Positions 8,867-18,411 of a stretch of DNA of 64,000 nt are shown piece by piece. Source of the DNA: QHXM01 sp032160705 (lineage in GTDB: Bacteria > Acidobacteriota > Blastocatellia > Pyrinomonadales > Pyrinomonadaceae); assembly GCA_032160705.1 (NCBI GenBank), contig JAVHVE010000057.1, positions 180,596 through 244,595 on the forward strand. Reading direction: 5' to 3'. The translations under genes were made by a program, and so were the position numbers. Below the pieces are notes generated by a model. That model did not search any database. It had not been told where the DNA came from and saw only the letters and a list, made by a program, of their open reading frames with translations. The first letter of the stretch is position 1, and each line of letters starts with the position of its first letter.

Positions 8867-9513
8867 CCGATCAACTTTTTGCATTGCTCTCGACCTATGG
8901 CCTGCCCGTGCTCTTCGTCATTTTGGCCATCTCATCTGCGGGCGTGCCATTCCCTATCACGCTGATGCTGATCGCCACCGGCTCTTTAGTCGCGCAGGGC
9001 GAGATGGGGTTATGGCCAGTGCTCATTGTGTGCAGCGCGGGCGCGATCACCGGCGATCAGATCGGCTACGGGTTGGGTCGCTGGGGCGGTCGTAAACTCG
9101 TTCACCGCGTCACGAAACGGTTTGGCGGCGCGGACATGGTCAAGCGCGCCGAAGCGTTTACCAAACGACGGGGCGGGTTGGCGATTTTCCTGAGCCGGTG
9201 GCTGGTGACGCCGCTTGGGCCCTGGCTCAACCTGACGAGCGGCATCACCGGATACCCGTGGCCTCGTTTTCTTTTCTGGGATGTGACGGGCGAAGTGCTG
9301 TGGGTCGTGATCTACGTGGGCCTGGGCAACATCTTCAGCGACCGCGTCGGCGCATTGGCCGACCTGTTAGGCAACCTGACATGGGTCATAGTCGGCGTCA
9401 TCGCGGCGGGCATCCTGGGATGGAAGCTGCTCCAGTATTTTCGCAGCAGCGGCGACTCGTCGGCGAAAACAAAGATTTCGGCAGACGCTTACTCACCCGC
9501 GACTGAAGGTTAA
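8863..9513 (+). CDS. DedA/SNARE-associated (VTT domain) membrane protein
   Basis: The 216-residue polytopic protein has the DedA pattern: AGVPFPITLMLIATGSL near the N-terminus, the GDQIGYGLGRWGGR segment, and the conserved FLSRWLVTPLGPWLNLTSGITG. C-terminal hydrophobic segments run to about residue 190. DedA proteins are implicated in membrane-lipid (undecaprenyl phosphate/phospholipid) translocation and envelope homeostasis. The GTG start at 8863 is supported by the 4-bp overlap with the previous gene. The C-terminal 20 residues are hydrophilic. Confidence 0.9.
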   Translation: MTDQLFALLSTYGLPVLFVILAISSAGVPFPITLMLIATGSLVAQGEMGLWPVLIVCSAGAITGDQIGYGLGRWGGRKLVHRVTKRFGGADMVKRAEAFTKRRGGLAIFLSRWLVTPLGPWLNLTSGITGYPWPRFLFWDVTGEVLWVVIYVGLGNIFSDRVGALADLLGNLTWVIVGVIAAGILGWKLLQYFRSSGDSSAKTKISADAYSPATEG

Positions 9514-9571
9514 GTTGCAAAAAATAACTGGTTGAATTGGAAAATTAATTCTGTAGTTAAGGATTATACCT

Positions 9572-10663
9572 CTAGGAATGTTTGGAGATTCGCTCACGAT
9601 TAATCAGGGCGTGCTTCCTCTTGAGCCCCCATCTGTATCCACCTAACTCACCGTTTCCACGAATTACGCGATGGCAGGGGATGACGACGGCAACCGTGTT
9701 GCTGGCGCACGCCCGCGCCACCGCTCTGACTGCGCCGGGTTGACCTATCCGGGCGGCCACCTCGCCATACGACTGAACCTCGCCGTAAGGGATTGCTTGC
9801 AGATAGCTCCAGACGCGTCGCTGGAAAGCAGTCGCCCGCACGTCCAAAGGCAGTTCCAATCTGGTTTGCTGTCCCGCGAGATGCCGGAGTATGACTTCGA
9901 CGTATTGGCCTAGCGCCTCCGGGTCTTTGCCGATCTCTGCTTTGGGGAATTCTTCACGGAGCATGCCTTCGAGTTCTTCCTCCGAGTCGCCCAAACGCAC
10001 GGCGCATAAGCCTCGCTCGGTTGCTGCCACGAGTATGCGTCCCAACTCACATTCTGTAATTGTGTAGGTGATTCGCGCCCCGTCCCCGCCGCGCGCATAA
10101 GATGCCGGTGTCATGCCAAGTTCTGCGTCTGCCTTCTCATAAAGTCGGCTGCTCGAACCGTAGCCAGCGTCGTACATTGCACCCGTCACTGTCCCTCCAT
10201 CCTTGATTCGTGCCTTGAACTGGTTGACCCTGTGAGCCAGCGCGTACTGGCGCGGCGTCAGCCCGACGATCTTCTTGAACGTGCGCTGAAGGTGATACTG
10301 ACTCACGCCCAACTCCGCGCCGAGTTCCGCGAGCGAGGGCGAGCCTGTCTCTGATGCCTCGATTAGACGGCAAGCCTGCTCGACCATATCAAGGTGCGTG
10401 TCGCGCTCGGCTGCCACACGTGGGCGACAGCGGCGGCAGGGACGAAACCCCGCTAACTCGGCATCGCCTTGAGAGTCGAAGAAGACGGCTTGCTCGCGGC
10501 GCGGTCGCCTCGAAGGGCACGACGGCTTGCAATAGATGCCGGTCGAGCGCACGCCGTAGAAGATCATTCCGTCGAGGCTCGCGTCCCGCGCCGCGACCGC
10601 AAGCCAGCGCGTCTCATCGTCTATCGTCCGCAGCTCGTCGAGCAGTGCCTGATCCTGTCCCAT
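9572..10663 (-). CDS. ada: Ada: bifunctional methylphosphotriester/O6-alkylguanine methyltransferase and AraC-type regulator
   Basis: All Ada domains are present in the 363 residues. The N-terminal zinc/methyl-acceptor domain has YCKPSC (acceptor Cys about 45) and FRPCRRC. An AraC-type HTH lies at about 90-170 with LQRTFKKIVGLTPRQYA. The C-terminal methyltransferase domain has the IPCHRVI active site (Cys about 330). The protein removes methyl groups from DNA phosphotriesters and O6-methylguanine and, once methylated, activates its regulon. ATG 10663 is chosen because GGAGGTG lies 6 nt upstream; in-frame starts at 10678 and 10711 lie further out. The upstream region holds a striking inverted repeat at 10711-10780. 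Confidence 0.95.
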   Translation of the reverse strand: MGQDQALLDELRTIDDETRWLAVAARDASLDGMIFYGVRSTGIYCKPSCPSRRPRREQAVFFDSQGDAELAGFRPCRRCRPRVAAERDTHLDMVEQACRLIEASETGSPSLAELGAELGVSQYHLQRTFKKIVGLTPRQYALAHRVNQFKARIKDGGTVTGAMYDAGYGSSSRLYEKADAELGMTPASYARGGDGARITYTITECELGRILVAATERGLCAVRLGDSEEELEGMLREEFPKAEIGKDPEALGQYVEVILRHLAGQQTRLELPLDVRATAFQRRVWSYLQAIPYGEVQSYGEVAARIGQPGAVRAVARACASNTVAVVIPCHRVIRGNGELGGYRWGLKRKHALINRERISKHS

Positions 10664-10710
10664 CGTGCTCACCTCCATTGCCCGTATTCTACCTGCGCGC
10701 GTGGGCTTCA

Positions 10711-10780
10711 TCTATCCGAATCTTGCTGTCAAACTATATTGCGTGGGGAAGCAGTAGTTTAGCCGCAAGATTCGGATAGA
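10711..10780. repeat. 16-bp perfect inverted repeat upstream of ada
   Basis: TCTATCCGAATCTTGC at 10711-10726 is the exact reverse complement of 10765-10780, with a 38-bp spacer that contains TTGACA on the minus strand. The pair starts 48 bp upstream of the chosen ada start and sits between the divergently spaced minus-strand genes ada and the metallopeptidase. It could be a paired operator, a hairpin, or a small mobile-element remnant. Confidence 0.85.
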
Positions 10781-10795
10781 ACACCCACCGGTCAA

Positions 10796-11674
10796 TTAAG
10801 AATTAGCGGAGGCTTTGAGGCTCGGCGTGTCGGCGCGCTGGAGGCTCAAGGAGTTAATCTGCTCGCTGCACTTATCCATTATCGTGGTCGTATTGGCGTC
10901 TGCCTGTGAACGACTGTTCCCATCGTCAGGCAGGAGCCAGCGTCCGTTGGGACCAGATAGCAGATGTCCGAGTTCATGTAGCAGCATCAAGACGCGAGCC
11001 TCTCTCGTATTCGCTGAATAGTGGCCGCTCTTACGAAAGAGACCTTGAGAATGGTAATCCACGACCCGGTAAAATGGGCCTGTCAGATTCACCACCGCTT
11101 CCTTAAAGAGCCTGTAGCTGGCACCCGTCTGGAAGTTCGTGACTAATGTCGTTGGCCCGAACATTGTGATGCCAATCTGATTCTCTCTCAGGGATATTGC
11201 CTTCAATCTTGGATGTAGCGAGTTCAGCACACCTGTGGCAATACGCGGCCCTCCAAAAAAATAACTGCAAGAATTATTCTTTTGCAGAATGGCGTAAGCA
11301 TCCAGGTAAGTTTTATCAATGAGCGTGAGCCGCCGCGAGGAATTGCTGAACAAGGGCTGCGCCGGAATACTTAGATTAACTGTCCCGGACATCGAAGAAT
11401 TATCACCTGGCCGTGTGGCCTCCGGCGTCTCCCCTGCTTTTGCATCCACAGTATCTATATCAGAGGGCGCTGTAGTCTCAGCGGGCTTCAAAATAAACTT
11501 CTCTAACCTGTCGGGATTGCCCGGCGTCTTGCTTAACTCTTTAGTATTTTCCAGGTAGTGATGAGCGTCTGCCCGGCGGCTCAAGCTCACCGTCTCGCCA
11601 GAAGTAGCGGCGGAAGTTAAAAAGGTGAAGGCCAATGCGATGGCGAAAGCTTGTAGAAATCTGCCGGTGCTCAT
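10796..11674 (-). CDS. Secreted putative zinc metallopeptidase (HExxH)
   Basis: The 292-residue product has a signal peptide (about residues 1-27, ending near TSAATSGE), a low-complexity Ser/Thr/Pro-rich region, and a C-terminal domain with LLHELGHLL (HELGH about 233-237), the zincin catalytic signature. SGPNGRWLLPDDGNSRSQAD follows it. Two His and a Glu are in place; the third zinc ligand is not identified. ATG 11674 has GGAGG about 7 nt upstream. The substrate is unknown. The expected location is periplasm or cell surface. Confidence 0.75.
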   Translation of the reverse strand: MSTGRFLQAFAIALAFTFLTSAATSGETVSLSRRADAHHYLENTKELSKTPGNPDRLEKFILKPAETTAPSDIDTVDAKAGETPEATRPGDNSSMSGTVNLSIPAQPLFSNSSRRLTLIDKTYLDAYAILQKNNSCSYFFGGPRIATGVLNSLHPRLKAISLRENQIGITMFGPTTLVTNFQTGASYRLFKEAVVNLTGPFYRVVDYHSQGLFRKSGHYSANTREARVLMLLHELGHLLSGPNGRWLLPDDGNSRSQADANTTTIMDKCSEQINSLSLQRADTPSLKASANS

Positions 11675-12296
11675 TATCCCACCTCCAACTGTCTGGACAG
11701 GAGCGCCACAATTCGCGGAGATTGTCTTTTGTCCTGGCGCTGAAAACTGATGCCTGGTCGTACCCTGCGACGGGTATCTGATTGCAGCAGGCATTACGCA
11801 CAGGCGTTGATGGAAAGCGGAGTTATGTGACGGAGTGGCGAAAGAATGTGCTGAGCCGGATTAAACGAGTGATGAGAAGGGCGAGGCGGTCGACGACACG
11901 GTCACCTTTGACGCCGCACTTACACTATTGACGGTGAACTCATATCTAAAAAAGATTTCAGAAACTGAAGAGACATTGTCGCGCAGTCTTCTCGGCATGA
12001 GGTGTACAAGAAGTGGAACACTTTACAACTACTCTGATGACCCTTCCACGCCAGGTTATTCAAATCTGACAAAGGCAATCTCATTGAAAATCCAAATCCA
12101 GCAAGTTAACGTCCGTGACCAATTTTCCTACCTCAACCAAAAGCCGGAAACTTCGATAGTCATTCTGCTGGCATAGTCCTTGCCCAATTCATAAGAGGAA
12201 CAAAGCCTGGAGCAATCCAAGTGTTCCGAAAATGGTGCAATTAATTCGCACCTCTTCTCGAAGGACAGTCATTAGTCAGCAGAAAGGAATATCAGC
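11675..12296. other. Intergenic region without a supported gene
   Basis: This 620-bp stretch separates the divergent metallopeptidase and TonB-receptor genes. A short frame at 11928-12176 has no ribosome binding site, no recognisable motif and biased low-complexity composition, so I do not call it. The stretch must hold both divergent promoters, and I see no clear operator. Confidence 0.5.
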
Positions 12297-15200
12297 ATGA
12301 AAATGCGAATCTTTACAATCTTGTTTGCTCTGTGCCTGGCTCTCGGTGCGGTTGCCTTTGGTCAGGAGACCACAGGCAGCATCGAAGGCACCGTGGCAGA
12401 CGCTCAGGGCGGGAGGATAGCCGGAGCGACCGTACTGGTTGAAGGTCCTGCTATTACTCGTACCGTGACAACCGATGAAAATGGAAACTATCGCGTGGTG
12501 CAAGTGCCGCCGGGGAGATACACAGTATCGACGAGCGCCACCAACTTCAGCTCAGATAAAAGAGATGACGTTCAAGTTACTCTCGGCAAAGCCACTGTCG
12601 CAGACATCACGTTGCAAGCTGGTGGAGTCCAGGCCGACGTGGTCGTCTCATCGAGCGACGTGGCGGCGATTGACCCTACGGGGAGCAGAATTCAAACCAA
12701 CATCACGGCTGAACAAATCGCGATGATCCCTAAGGGCACGCGATTCGATAGTGTGCTCCAGGTCTCCCCCGCCACGCGCGCCGAGCCGCTCAGTCGCGGA
12801 TTTCAGATTGATGGTGCGTCAGGCGCAGAGAATACGTTTATCATTGACGGCTCTGAAGTGACCAACTTTCGCACCGGCCAGTTGCGCGACAACAACAACA
12901 TTCCCTTCCAGTTTGTGCAGGAAGTACAAGTCAAGTCTTCAGGCTTTGACGCCGAGTTCGGCGGCGCGACGGGCGGCGTCATCAACGTCGTGACCAAGAG
13001 CGGCAGCAACGAATTTCATGGGGAGTTCGGATTGCAGTTTGAGACCAGTAATCTCTCGGCTCGCCAGAATCTCACCGGAAAAGTCAACAACAGTGACCCT
13101 CAGTTTCAGGCGAGTCCGGTCATTCTGGATAACTCTTCAACAACTCTGCTCTACATCAACCCGCCGGGAGATACTTTCCTGCACTTTTTCCCGAGCGCCA
13201 CGTTGAGCGGCCCGGTGGTCAAGAACAGGCTCTGGTTCCTGGTCAGCAGCGCACCGCAGTTCTACCGTACCCAGCGCGATTTCAATTTTCGGAATGGTCA
13301 ATTCCGCCACTACGATAGAAGCCTGCGCAATGATTATTCGTTCGCGCGCCTTGACGGGCAGGTCACAAATAACCTGCGCCTTTCGGGTACGTTCACCTAC
13401 AGCCCGCAGCGTGAACATGGACAGATACCTTCATATACAGCGACAGCACCGGCGGCGACCGACTTTTCTCAACTGGGTGGCCGTGTCGCAGCCAATAACG
13501 TGACTGCCAGCGGTGTCTGGACACCCACTGAGAAGATGGTCTTTAGCGCACGCTACGGACGCAACTATCTCAATGAGAAAGATAGCGCCTACGGTGTGCC
13601 CTCTGAGACACGTATTCGCTGCATCGGCGGAGGCAGCCCCGCAGGTGTCGCGGCAGCAAACCCGTGTGCCGCCGGTTTCAATAGCGTTTCTGACATTACG
13701 AAGACCGTGAAGGACATTTCGATCCGCAAAACGGTTGACGCAGACATGAACTATTTGGTCAGCAATCTGGCTGGCCGTCATAGCTTCAAGGTTGGTTACC
13801 AGTGGAACAAACTTTTCAATGACGTAGATCAGGGTTATTTCGGGATTGGTGAGGTCAGACTCTTCTGGGCTCAGTCTGATCGTGGTATTGGCCCTGGCGT
13901 TTGTCCGGCAGGCGCGTGCACGTCATTCGGTTATGGCTACCTACAGGACTTCGGCACAGTAGGCAAGGCAGGCAGCACGAACTCGGCTCTCTATGCACAG
14001 GATAGCTGGCAGCCAACCGCTCGCCTGACGCTCAATCTGGGCTTGCGGATAGAGAAAGAAGATGTGCCGACATTCGCTGCCGGTAGTCTGCCCATTAAAT
14101 TCGGCTGGGGCGACAAGATTGCTCCGCGTCTGGGATTTGCCTATGACGTGATGGGCAACGGCAAGATGAAGGTCTTTGCCAGCTTTGGCCGCTTCTATGA
14201 TCGCTTCAAATATCAGTTGCCTCGTGGTTCGTTCGGCGGCGATAGGCTTCTGCGCTACTTCTTCGCGCTGCCCGATGCGAACTACACCACATACACGAGG
14301 GCGTATGCTCTGGCACATACTCTCGTCGGCCCAATTGATTTTCGTGTCCCGTCCAATGATCCGAACAACAATCGCGTTGACCCGGATTTGAAGGCCGGAC
14401 GCCAGACCGAGTACACGGTCGGAACAGAGTATGGTCTAACAAACGACATTGTGCTGGCGGCGCGTTACACGCACAAACAGCTCGACCGCACCATTGAAGA
14501 CGTTGGATTTTTTGATGCTGCTCAAAACGAGTTGTTCTTCATCGCCAATCCAGGCATGGGCGCTGTGTCGCAGCCCTTTGCTCCCGGCATTCCGGCATCG
14601 CCGAAGGCTGAGCGCAAATATGATGCGCTGGAACTGCGCGTTGACAAGCGATTCTCGCGCAACTATTACATCAATGCCAGCTACACCTATAGTCGCCTCG
14701 TCGGCAACTACTCTGGTTTGGCTAGCTCCGACGAGCCCGATGCGCTCGGTGTCGGTCGTTCCAGCCCGAACGTCAACAGGTTCTTCGACCTGCCGCACAT
14801 CGGGTTCACGCCCAACGGTGAGCCGGACAACGGACGCCTGGCAACGGATCGCCCGCATGCCGTCAAAATCTTTGCGGCTTACAACTTTGACTGGAAGAAC
14901 CTCTTCGGATACTCACTCGATAGCAGCGGGAGCAACAGCACAGAGCTTTCCGCCTCGTTTATCGGGCTGAGCGGGACGCCGACTTCGACCCAGATTGGTA
15001 TCTACGGCGCGAATGTTTTCCTGTTCGGTCGTGGAGATTTGGGACGCAGCCCAATGTTCACGCAGACGGACATGGCGCTGACGCATACCTACAAGTTCGG
15101 TGATGACGGAAGGATGGCGTTGAAGTTCGAGGTCAATGCACTCAACGTGTTCAATGAGAACAACGTGACGAGTGTCTTCCAGCTCATCTCGCCTGATTCC

Positions 15201-15416
15201 TTAACCGGAACTACATTCGGTTTCACAAATGCTGCGACCGCAGAGACCGATACTATTCGTGCGATTTTCGCCGGGGGACTAACCAACCAGATCATCGCGG
15301 GCTTTAACCGCCCGGCGGGTGATCCTGGGCGCATCGCTCGCGATGTTCGGTATGGCCTGCCGAGGACTTTCCAGACTCCGCGGCAGATACGCTTTGGCTT
15401 CAAATTTGTTTTCTGA
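12297..15416 (+). CDS. Oar-like TonB-dependent outer-membrane receptor with N-terminal carboxypeptidase-regulatory domain
   Basis: The 1039-residue product starts with a signal peptide (about 1-22, ending VAFG/QE). A carboxypeptidase-regulatory beta-sandwich follows (about 25-110: GSIEGTVADAQGGRIAGATV ... GNYRVVQVPPGRYTV). The plug domain is at about 120-240 with FIIDGSEVTNFR and GGATGGVINVVTKSGSN, and then a long beta-barrel ends in the aromatic KFVF terminus typical of outer-membrane porins. It probably imports or binds a large substrate using TonB energy; the ligand is unknown. ATG 12297 is preceded by AGAAAGGA. A strong terminator follows at 15431. Confidence 0.92.
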   Translation: MKMRIFTILFALCLALGAVAFGQETTGSIEGTVADAQGGRIAGATVLVEGPAITRTVTTDENGNYRVVQVPPGRYTVSTSATNFSSDKRDDVQVTLGKATVADITLQAGGVQADVVVSSSDVAAIDPTGSRIQTNITAEQIAMIPKGTRFDSVLQVSPATRAEPLSRGFQIDGASGAENTFIIDGSEVTNFRTGQLRDNNNIPFQFVQEVQVKSSGFDAEFGGATGGVINVVTKSGSNEFHGEFGLQFETSNLSARQNLTGKVNNSDPQFQASPVILDNSSTTLLYINPPGDTFLHFFPSATLSGPVVKNRLWFLVSSAPQFYRTQRDFNFRNGQFRHYDRSLRNDYSFARLDGQVTNNLRLSGTFTYSPQREHGQIPSYTATAPAATDFSQLGGRVAANNVTASGVWTPTEKMVFSARYGRNYLNEKDSAYGVPSETRIRCIGGGSPAGVAAANPCAAGFNSVSDITKTVKDISIRKTVDADMNYLVSNLAGRHSFKVGYQWNKLFNDVDQGYFGIGEVRLFWAQSDRGIGPGVCPAGACTSFGYGYLQDFGTVGKAGSTNSALYAQDSWQPTARLTLNLGLRIEKEDVPTFAAGSLPIKFGWGDKIAPRLGFAYDVMGNGKMKVFASFGRFYDRFKYQLPRGSFGGDRLLRYFFALPDANYTTYTRAYALAHTLVGPIDFRVPSNDPNNNRVDPDLKAGRQTEYTVGTEYGLTNDIVLAARYTHKQLDRTIEDVGFFDAAQNELFFIANPGMGAVSQPFAPGIPASPKAERKYDALELRVDKRFSRNYYINASYTYSRLVGNYSGLASSDEPDALGVGRSSPNVNRFFDLPHIGFTPNGEPDNGRLATDRPHAVKIFAAYNFDWKNLFGYSLDSSGSNSTELSASFIGLSGTPTSTQIGIYGANVFLFGRGDLGRSPMFTQTDMALTHTYKFGDDGRMALKFEVNALNVFNENNVTSVFQLISPDSLTGTTFGFTNAATAETDTIRAIFAGGLTNQIIAGFNRPAGDPGRIARDVRYGLPRTFQTPRQIRFGFKFVF

Positions 15417-15430
15417 GCCAAACCTTCACC

Positions 15431-15476
15431 TTCAACCATCAAGCCCATCCCTTTCTGGATGGGCTTGATGGTTGAA
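15431..15476 (+). terminator. Rho-independent-type terminator after the TonB receptor gene
   Basis: A perfect 20-bp stem (15431-15450 paired with 15457-15476) with a 6-nt CTTTCT loop is followed by TTGCTTTCAATTTT. It lies 15 bp after the stop of the receptor gene. The stem is symmetric, so it could also act on antisense transcripts. Confidence 0.9.
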
Positions 15477-15541
15477 TTGCTTTCAATTTTCTCGAACGAC
15501 TCTCACCTTGGCGCGCCCCACTCCGATTCGCCGAATATGTT

Positions 15542-16591
15542 ATGAATAGATTCATTCGCATCTCGCACATGACAATTATCGGCCTGGCAGTAATTGGTCA
15601 TTTGGTGCTCCCGAATTTCATGGTCTTTGCCAATCGCCCGGCGGCAAGCTTACTGCCTCAGGGCAAAAGCTCCATCACGGGAATTGTTTTCGATCCTACG
15701 GGTAAGCCGCTTGAAAAAGTGCGAGTTGAGTTGATGGATGATGTCTATTCAGTCTTGAAAACGTTTCGGACTACCGGGACAGGTCAATTTGCATTCAGGG
15801 GTCTCTCCCCCGGCGTCTTCAATATCAGAGTAATTGTCGAGTCAGGCGAGTATGCGGAAGAGGTTCAACGTGTAGAGCTAATCAGTTTAAATCGCGGCGA
15901 TGCCGGGTTGAGCCGCGATATTCGACAGGTGGATTTTTACCTGCGCCCAAAAAACGCCGGGAAGCCGCCAACCGGAGCCGCAGTCGTCTTTTCACAGAAT
16001 GTCCCTGAAGCCGCAAAAAAGAGATACTCGAAAGCCGTTGATGATTTCGAGAAGAATAAATCTAAGGAAGGGGTGGAAGGCTTGCAGGCGGCTCTCCAGA
16101 TATTTCCTGATTACTACCTGGCGTTAATCAGACTTGGCGAAGAACAGGTCAATCTCGCACAGTTTGAAGAGGCACGTTCCATTCTGACCAGGGCGGTGAA
16201 GGTGAACCCCAAAGGCTATGAAGGCTTTTACTGGCTCGGGATCGCGCAGGTTGGTCTCAAGCAGCTACCTGAAGCCATCGAGTCATTCCATCAAGCTCTT
16301 TTACAGAACCCGTCTTCCATCAATTCCACCCTTTGGATGGGGATGGCTTTACGCCGGAGCGGTAAGCTGGGTGAAGCAGAAAAACAACTGAAGCTCGCCA
16401 AGCACCTCGCGCTCAAACCAATCCCGCAAATACACTGGGAGTTGGCGCTCCTCTACAATCACCAAAAACGTAAGCTTGAGGCAGCCGATGAGTTAGAGCT
16501 TTTCCTTAAAGCGCAGCCCGACAGTCGTGATGCCGAAGCGATTAAAAAATTAATCAGGCAATTGCGGGAGAAAAAAGATAAGCATCACTAA
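15542..16591 (+). CDS. Exported carboxypeptidase-regulatory and TPR-repeat protein
   Basis: The 349-residue product has a signal segment (about 8-30). A carboxypeptidase-regulatory-like module follows (about 40-130: SITGIVFDPTGKPLEKVRVEL ... FAFRGLSPGVFNI), then four to five TPR repeats (about 165-340, for example ALIRLGEEQVNLAQFEEARS and FYWLGIAQVGLKQLPEAIESF). TPRs usually scaffold protein contacts. It follows the TonB receptor, which carries the same N-terminal beta-sandwich type, but a terminator separates them, so it has its own promoter. The ribosome binding site is weak. Confidence 0.8.
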   Translation: MNRFIRISHMTIIGLAVIGHLVLPNFMVFANRPAASLLPQGKSSITGIVFDPTGKPLEKVRVELMDDVYSVLKTFRTTGTGQFAFRGLSPGVFNIRVIVESGEYAEEVQRVELISLNRGDAGLSRDIRQVDFYLRPKNAGKPPTGAAVVFSQNVPEAAKKRYSKAVDDFEKNKSKEGVEGLQAALQIFPDYYLALIRLGEEQVNLAQFEEARSILTRAVKVNPKGYEGFYWLGIAQVGLKQLPEAIESFHQALLQNPSSINSTLWMGMALRRSGKLGEAEKQLKLAKHLALKPIPQIHWELALLYNHQKRKLEAADELELFLKAQPDSRDAEAIKKLIRQLREKKDKHH

Positions 16592-16592
16592 C

Positions 16593-16825
16593 AGCGTGTC
16601 TAAAAAGGTCGCGTTAGCGACATCGTGAGTTTAGCCGTGCGTTTCAACGCACGGAAATAAGCGATCATAGGCTGGGTCGTCGCGTCAGCGACGGATGAGC
16701 CGGTATTCAGTCGTCGCTGACGCGACGGCCAGAGGGAGACTTGGACGTTCCCCGCCGATAAATCAGCGGGCTAAAGTCAGCGCATCGCTGACGCGATGTG
16801 GCGGAAGATACTTTTTAGACATGCT
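16593..16825. repeat. 233-bp palindromic, MITE-like intergenic repeat
   Basis: The ends form an imperfect inverted repeat of 15 bp with one mismatch (16593-16607 against 16811-16825, core CTTTTTAGACA/TGTCTAAAAAG type). Inside lie nested hairpins: CCGTGCG-TTTCAA-CGCACGG and the pair TCGCGTCAGCGA/TCGCTGACGCGA. A TTTAGCC element next to GCGTTTCAACGC is shared with the repeat at 45270-45390. No coding potential is seen. Confidence 0.75.
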
Positions 16826-17123
16826 CTAAGGTAGTTCGTTGGCTGAAGGCTCTCAACACTCCTCCACAATTAAACGCTCAGGGTTCATGGACGACTCATC
16901 ACAAGCCCAGGCCGTCTTGTCCCGGCAGGCGTCCCTTTCGTCACATAAATATGGTTTGATCTATGTAGAAGTTGCCTAATCACAGGTTAGCTTTGTCACC
17001 CGAAGCGGATAATTTTAGCGGTCTCTTTAACTCGCTTTTCTTATTTAGGCTTTCCTGAAAATGCGACAAGCGCACGCACTTGGTTTGTCTTCACTCTCGG
17101 CATCTGACATGATTTAAAACGTG
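16826..17123. promoter_or_regulatory. Upstream region of the LytS-type kinase with a shared 15-bp motif
   Basis: No gene is visible here. The motif GTCCCTTTCGTCACA (16931-16945) matches 14 of 15 bases of the sequence at 19262-19276 upstream of the Fis-like gene in the same cluster, suggesting a common binding site (inference). Confidence 0.4.
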
Positions 17124-18275
17124 ATGAATCAATTTGCAGAAGATAGCGCGTGGTGGCAAAGGCGCTGGGTGCGCGCTGTTCTCATCTTTGGCGTCTGGAC
17201 GGTCATCGGTCTGGTTTTCAGCGCGCAGTGGTATTTCGCTGCGTTCCGCTCAGACCAGCCAGTCCCCTGGTCGCGTGCGCTTTATGTGCAGATGAGCTGG
17301 GGCTATCTCTGGGCGCTCGCCACCCCTCTGGTGCTCTGGCTCATCCACCGCTTTCCTGTAGACAAACAGAATTGGCGGCGCAACGTGCCGACGCATCTTC
17401 TGACGAGCACCTTACTCACATTCATCGTCGGCATCACCGGCCACACTTTCCTCTATTTTGTTTACGGTCGCCCGGCTGGCCGCCCCTACTTGTTTCAGAA
17501 TTCTCTGCGCCACGCCATTGGAAACTACACAGAGGGTATCGGCATTTACCTTTTGATTGCGTTTCTCTTCTCGGCTTACGGTTATTATCAGAGGTATCGC
17601 CAGGGCATGCTTCGCGCCTCGCAATTGGAAGCGCAACTCTCGCAAGCACAATTGCAAGCTCTCAAAATGCAGCTACACCCACACTTTCTCTTCAACACAC
17701 TCCACTCAATTTCTGCCCTGCTCTATAAGGACACCGAGGCCGCACGCAAAATGATTACGCGCCTCGGAGATTTCCTGCGTCTCACGCTGGAAAACTCCGG
17801 CACACAGGAAGTCACGCTCAAACAGGAGATGGAATTCCTGCGCTGCTATCTGGAAATCGAGCGCATCCGTTTTCAGGATCGTCTCACCACGCGCCTTTTC
17901 GTTGATCCTAATGCTCTCGATACGCTCGTTCCCAATCTGATCCTTCAACCTATCGTCGAAAATGCCATCAGGTATGCAATCGCCCCGCGCTCCACTCCCG
18001 GCGAGATCGAAATTCTTGCGCAACAAGAAGACGGATTCCTTCGTATCAGAATAAGAGACGACGGACCGGGTCTCCCCATGAATCGGAGCGTCGATAGCTT
18101 GTTCAAGAAGGGTCTGGGTTTGGTCAACACGCAAGCGCGCTTGGACCACATGTATGGCGCTGAGCATCGTTTCGAGATAGCCAACGACCCTGATGGCGGC
18201 TTGGCCGTGACTCTGGAAATACCTTCCATGAGAGAAAACGGCTGGGTTCACCACAACGGACAGCGACCGGCCTGA
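17124..18275 (+). CDS. LytS/YehU-type sensor histidine kinase
   Basis: The 383-residue kinase has four TM segments in the first 170 residues. The His_kinase domain follows with ALKMQLHPHFLFNTLHSIS (phospho-acceptor His in QLHPHFLFNTL), then a HATPase domain with LQPIVENAIRYAI (N box) and RDDGPGLP. This is the layout of LytS-type kinases paired with LytTR regulators, and one such regulator follows at 18412. ATG 17124 is chosen over the adjacent GTG 17121; a Shine-Dalgarno is not obvious. The sensed signal is unknown. Confidence 0.92.
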   Translation: MNQFAEDSAWWQRRWVRAVLIFGVWTVIGLVFSAQWYFAAFRSDQPVPWSRALYVQMSWGYLWALATPLVLWLIHRFPVDKQNWRRNVPTHLLTSTLLTFIVGITGHTFLYFVYGRPAGRPYLFQNSLRHAIGNYTEGIGIYLLIAFLFSAYGYYQRYRQGMLRASQLEAQLSQAQLQALKMQLHPHFLFNTLHSISALLYKDTEAARKMITRLGDFLRLTLENSGTQEVTLKQEMEFLRCYLEIERIRFQDRLTTRLFVDPNALDTLVPNLILQPIVENAIRYAIAPRSTPGEIEILAQQEDGFLRIRIRDDGPGLPMNRSVDSLFKKGLGLVNTQARLDHMYGAEHRFEIANDPDGGLAVTLEIPSMRENGWVHHNGQRPA

Positions 18276-18411
18276 ACTAAAACAGCAAAGCGAAGAATTT
18301 TTTGCCACAGCGGAAGCGCTCGTGGTGTTCTTCTATTAGGGATAATTCTATCTTGTGGTACAGACTCGCCTGCCAAAAGGATTTTGCCTGGCGACAAAGG
18401 ACGAAGTCGTG

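Noticed and set aside
11928..12176. 82-residue hypothetical gene
   Set aside because: TTG start without ribosome binding site, no motif, unusual composition; treated as intergenic.
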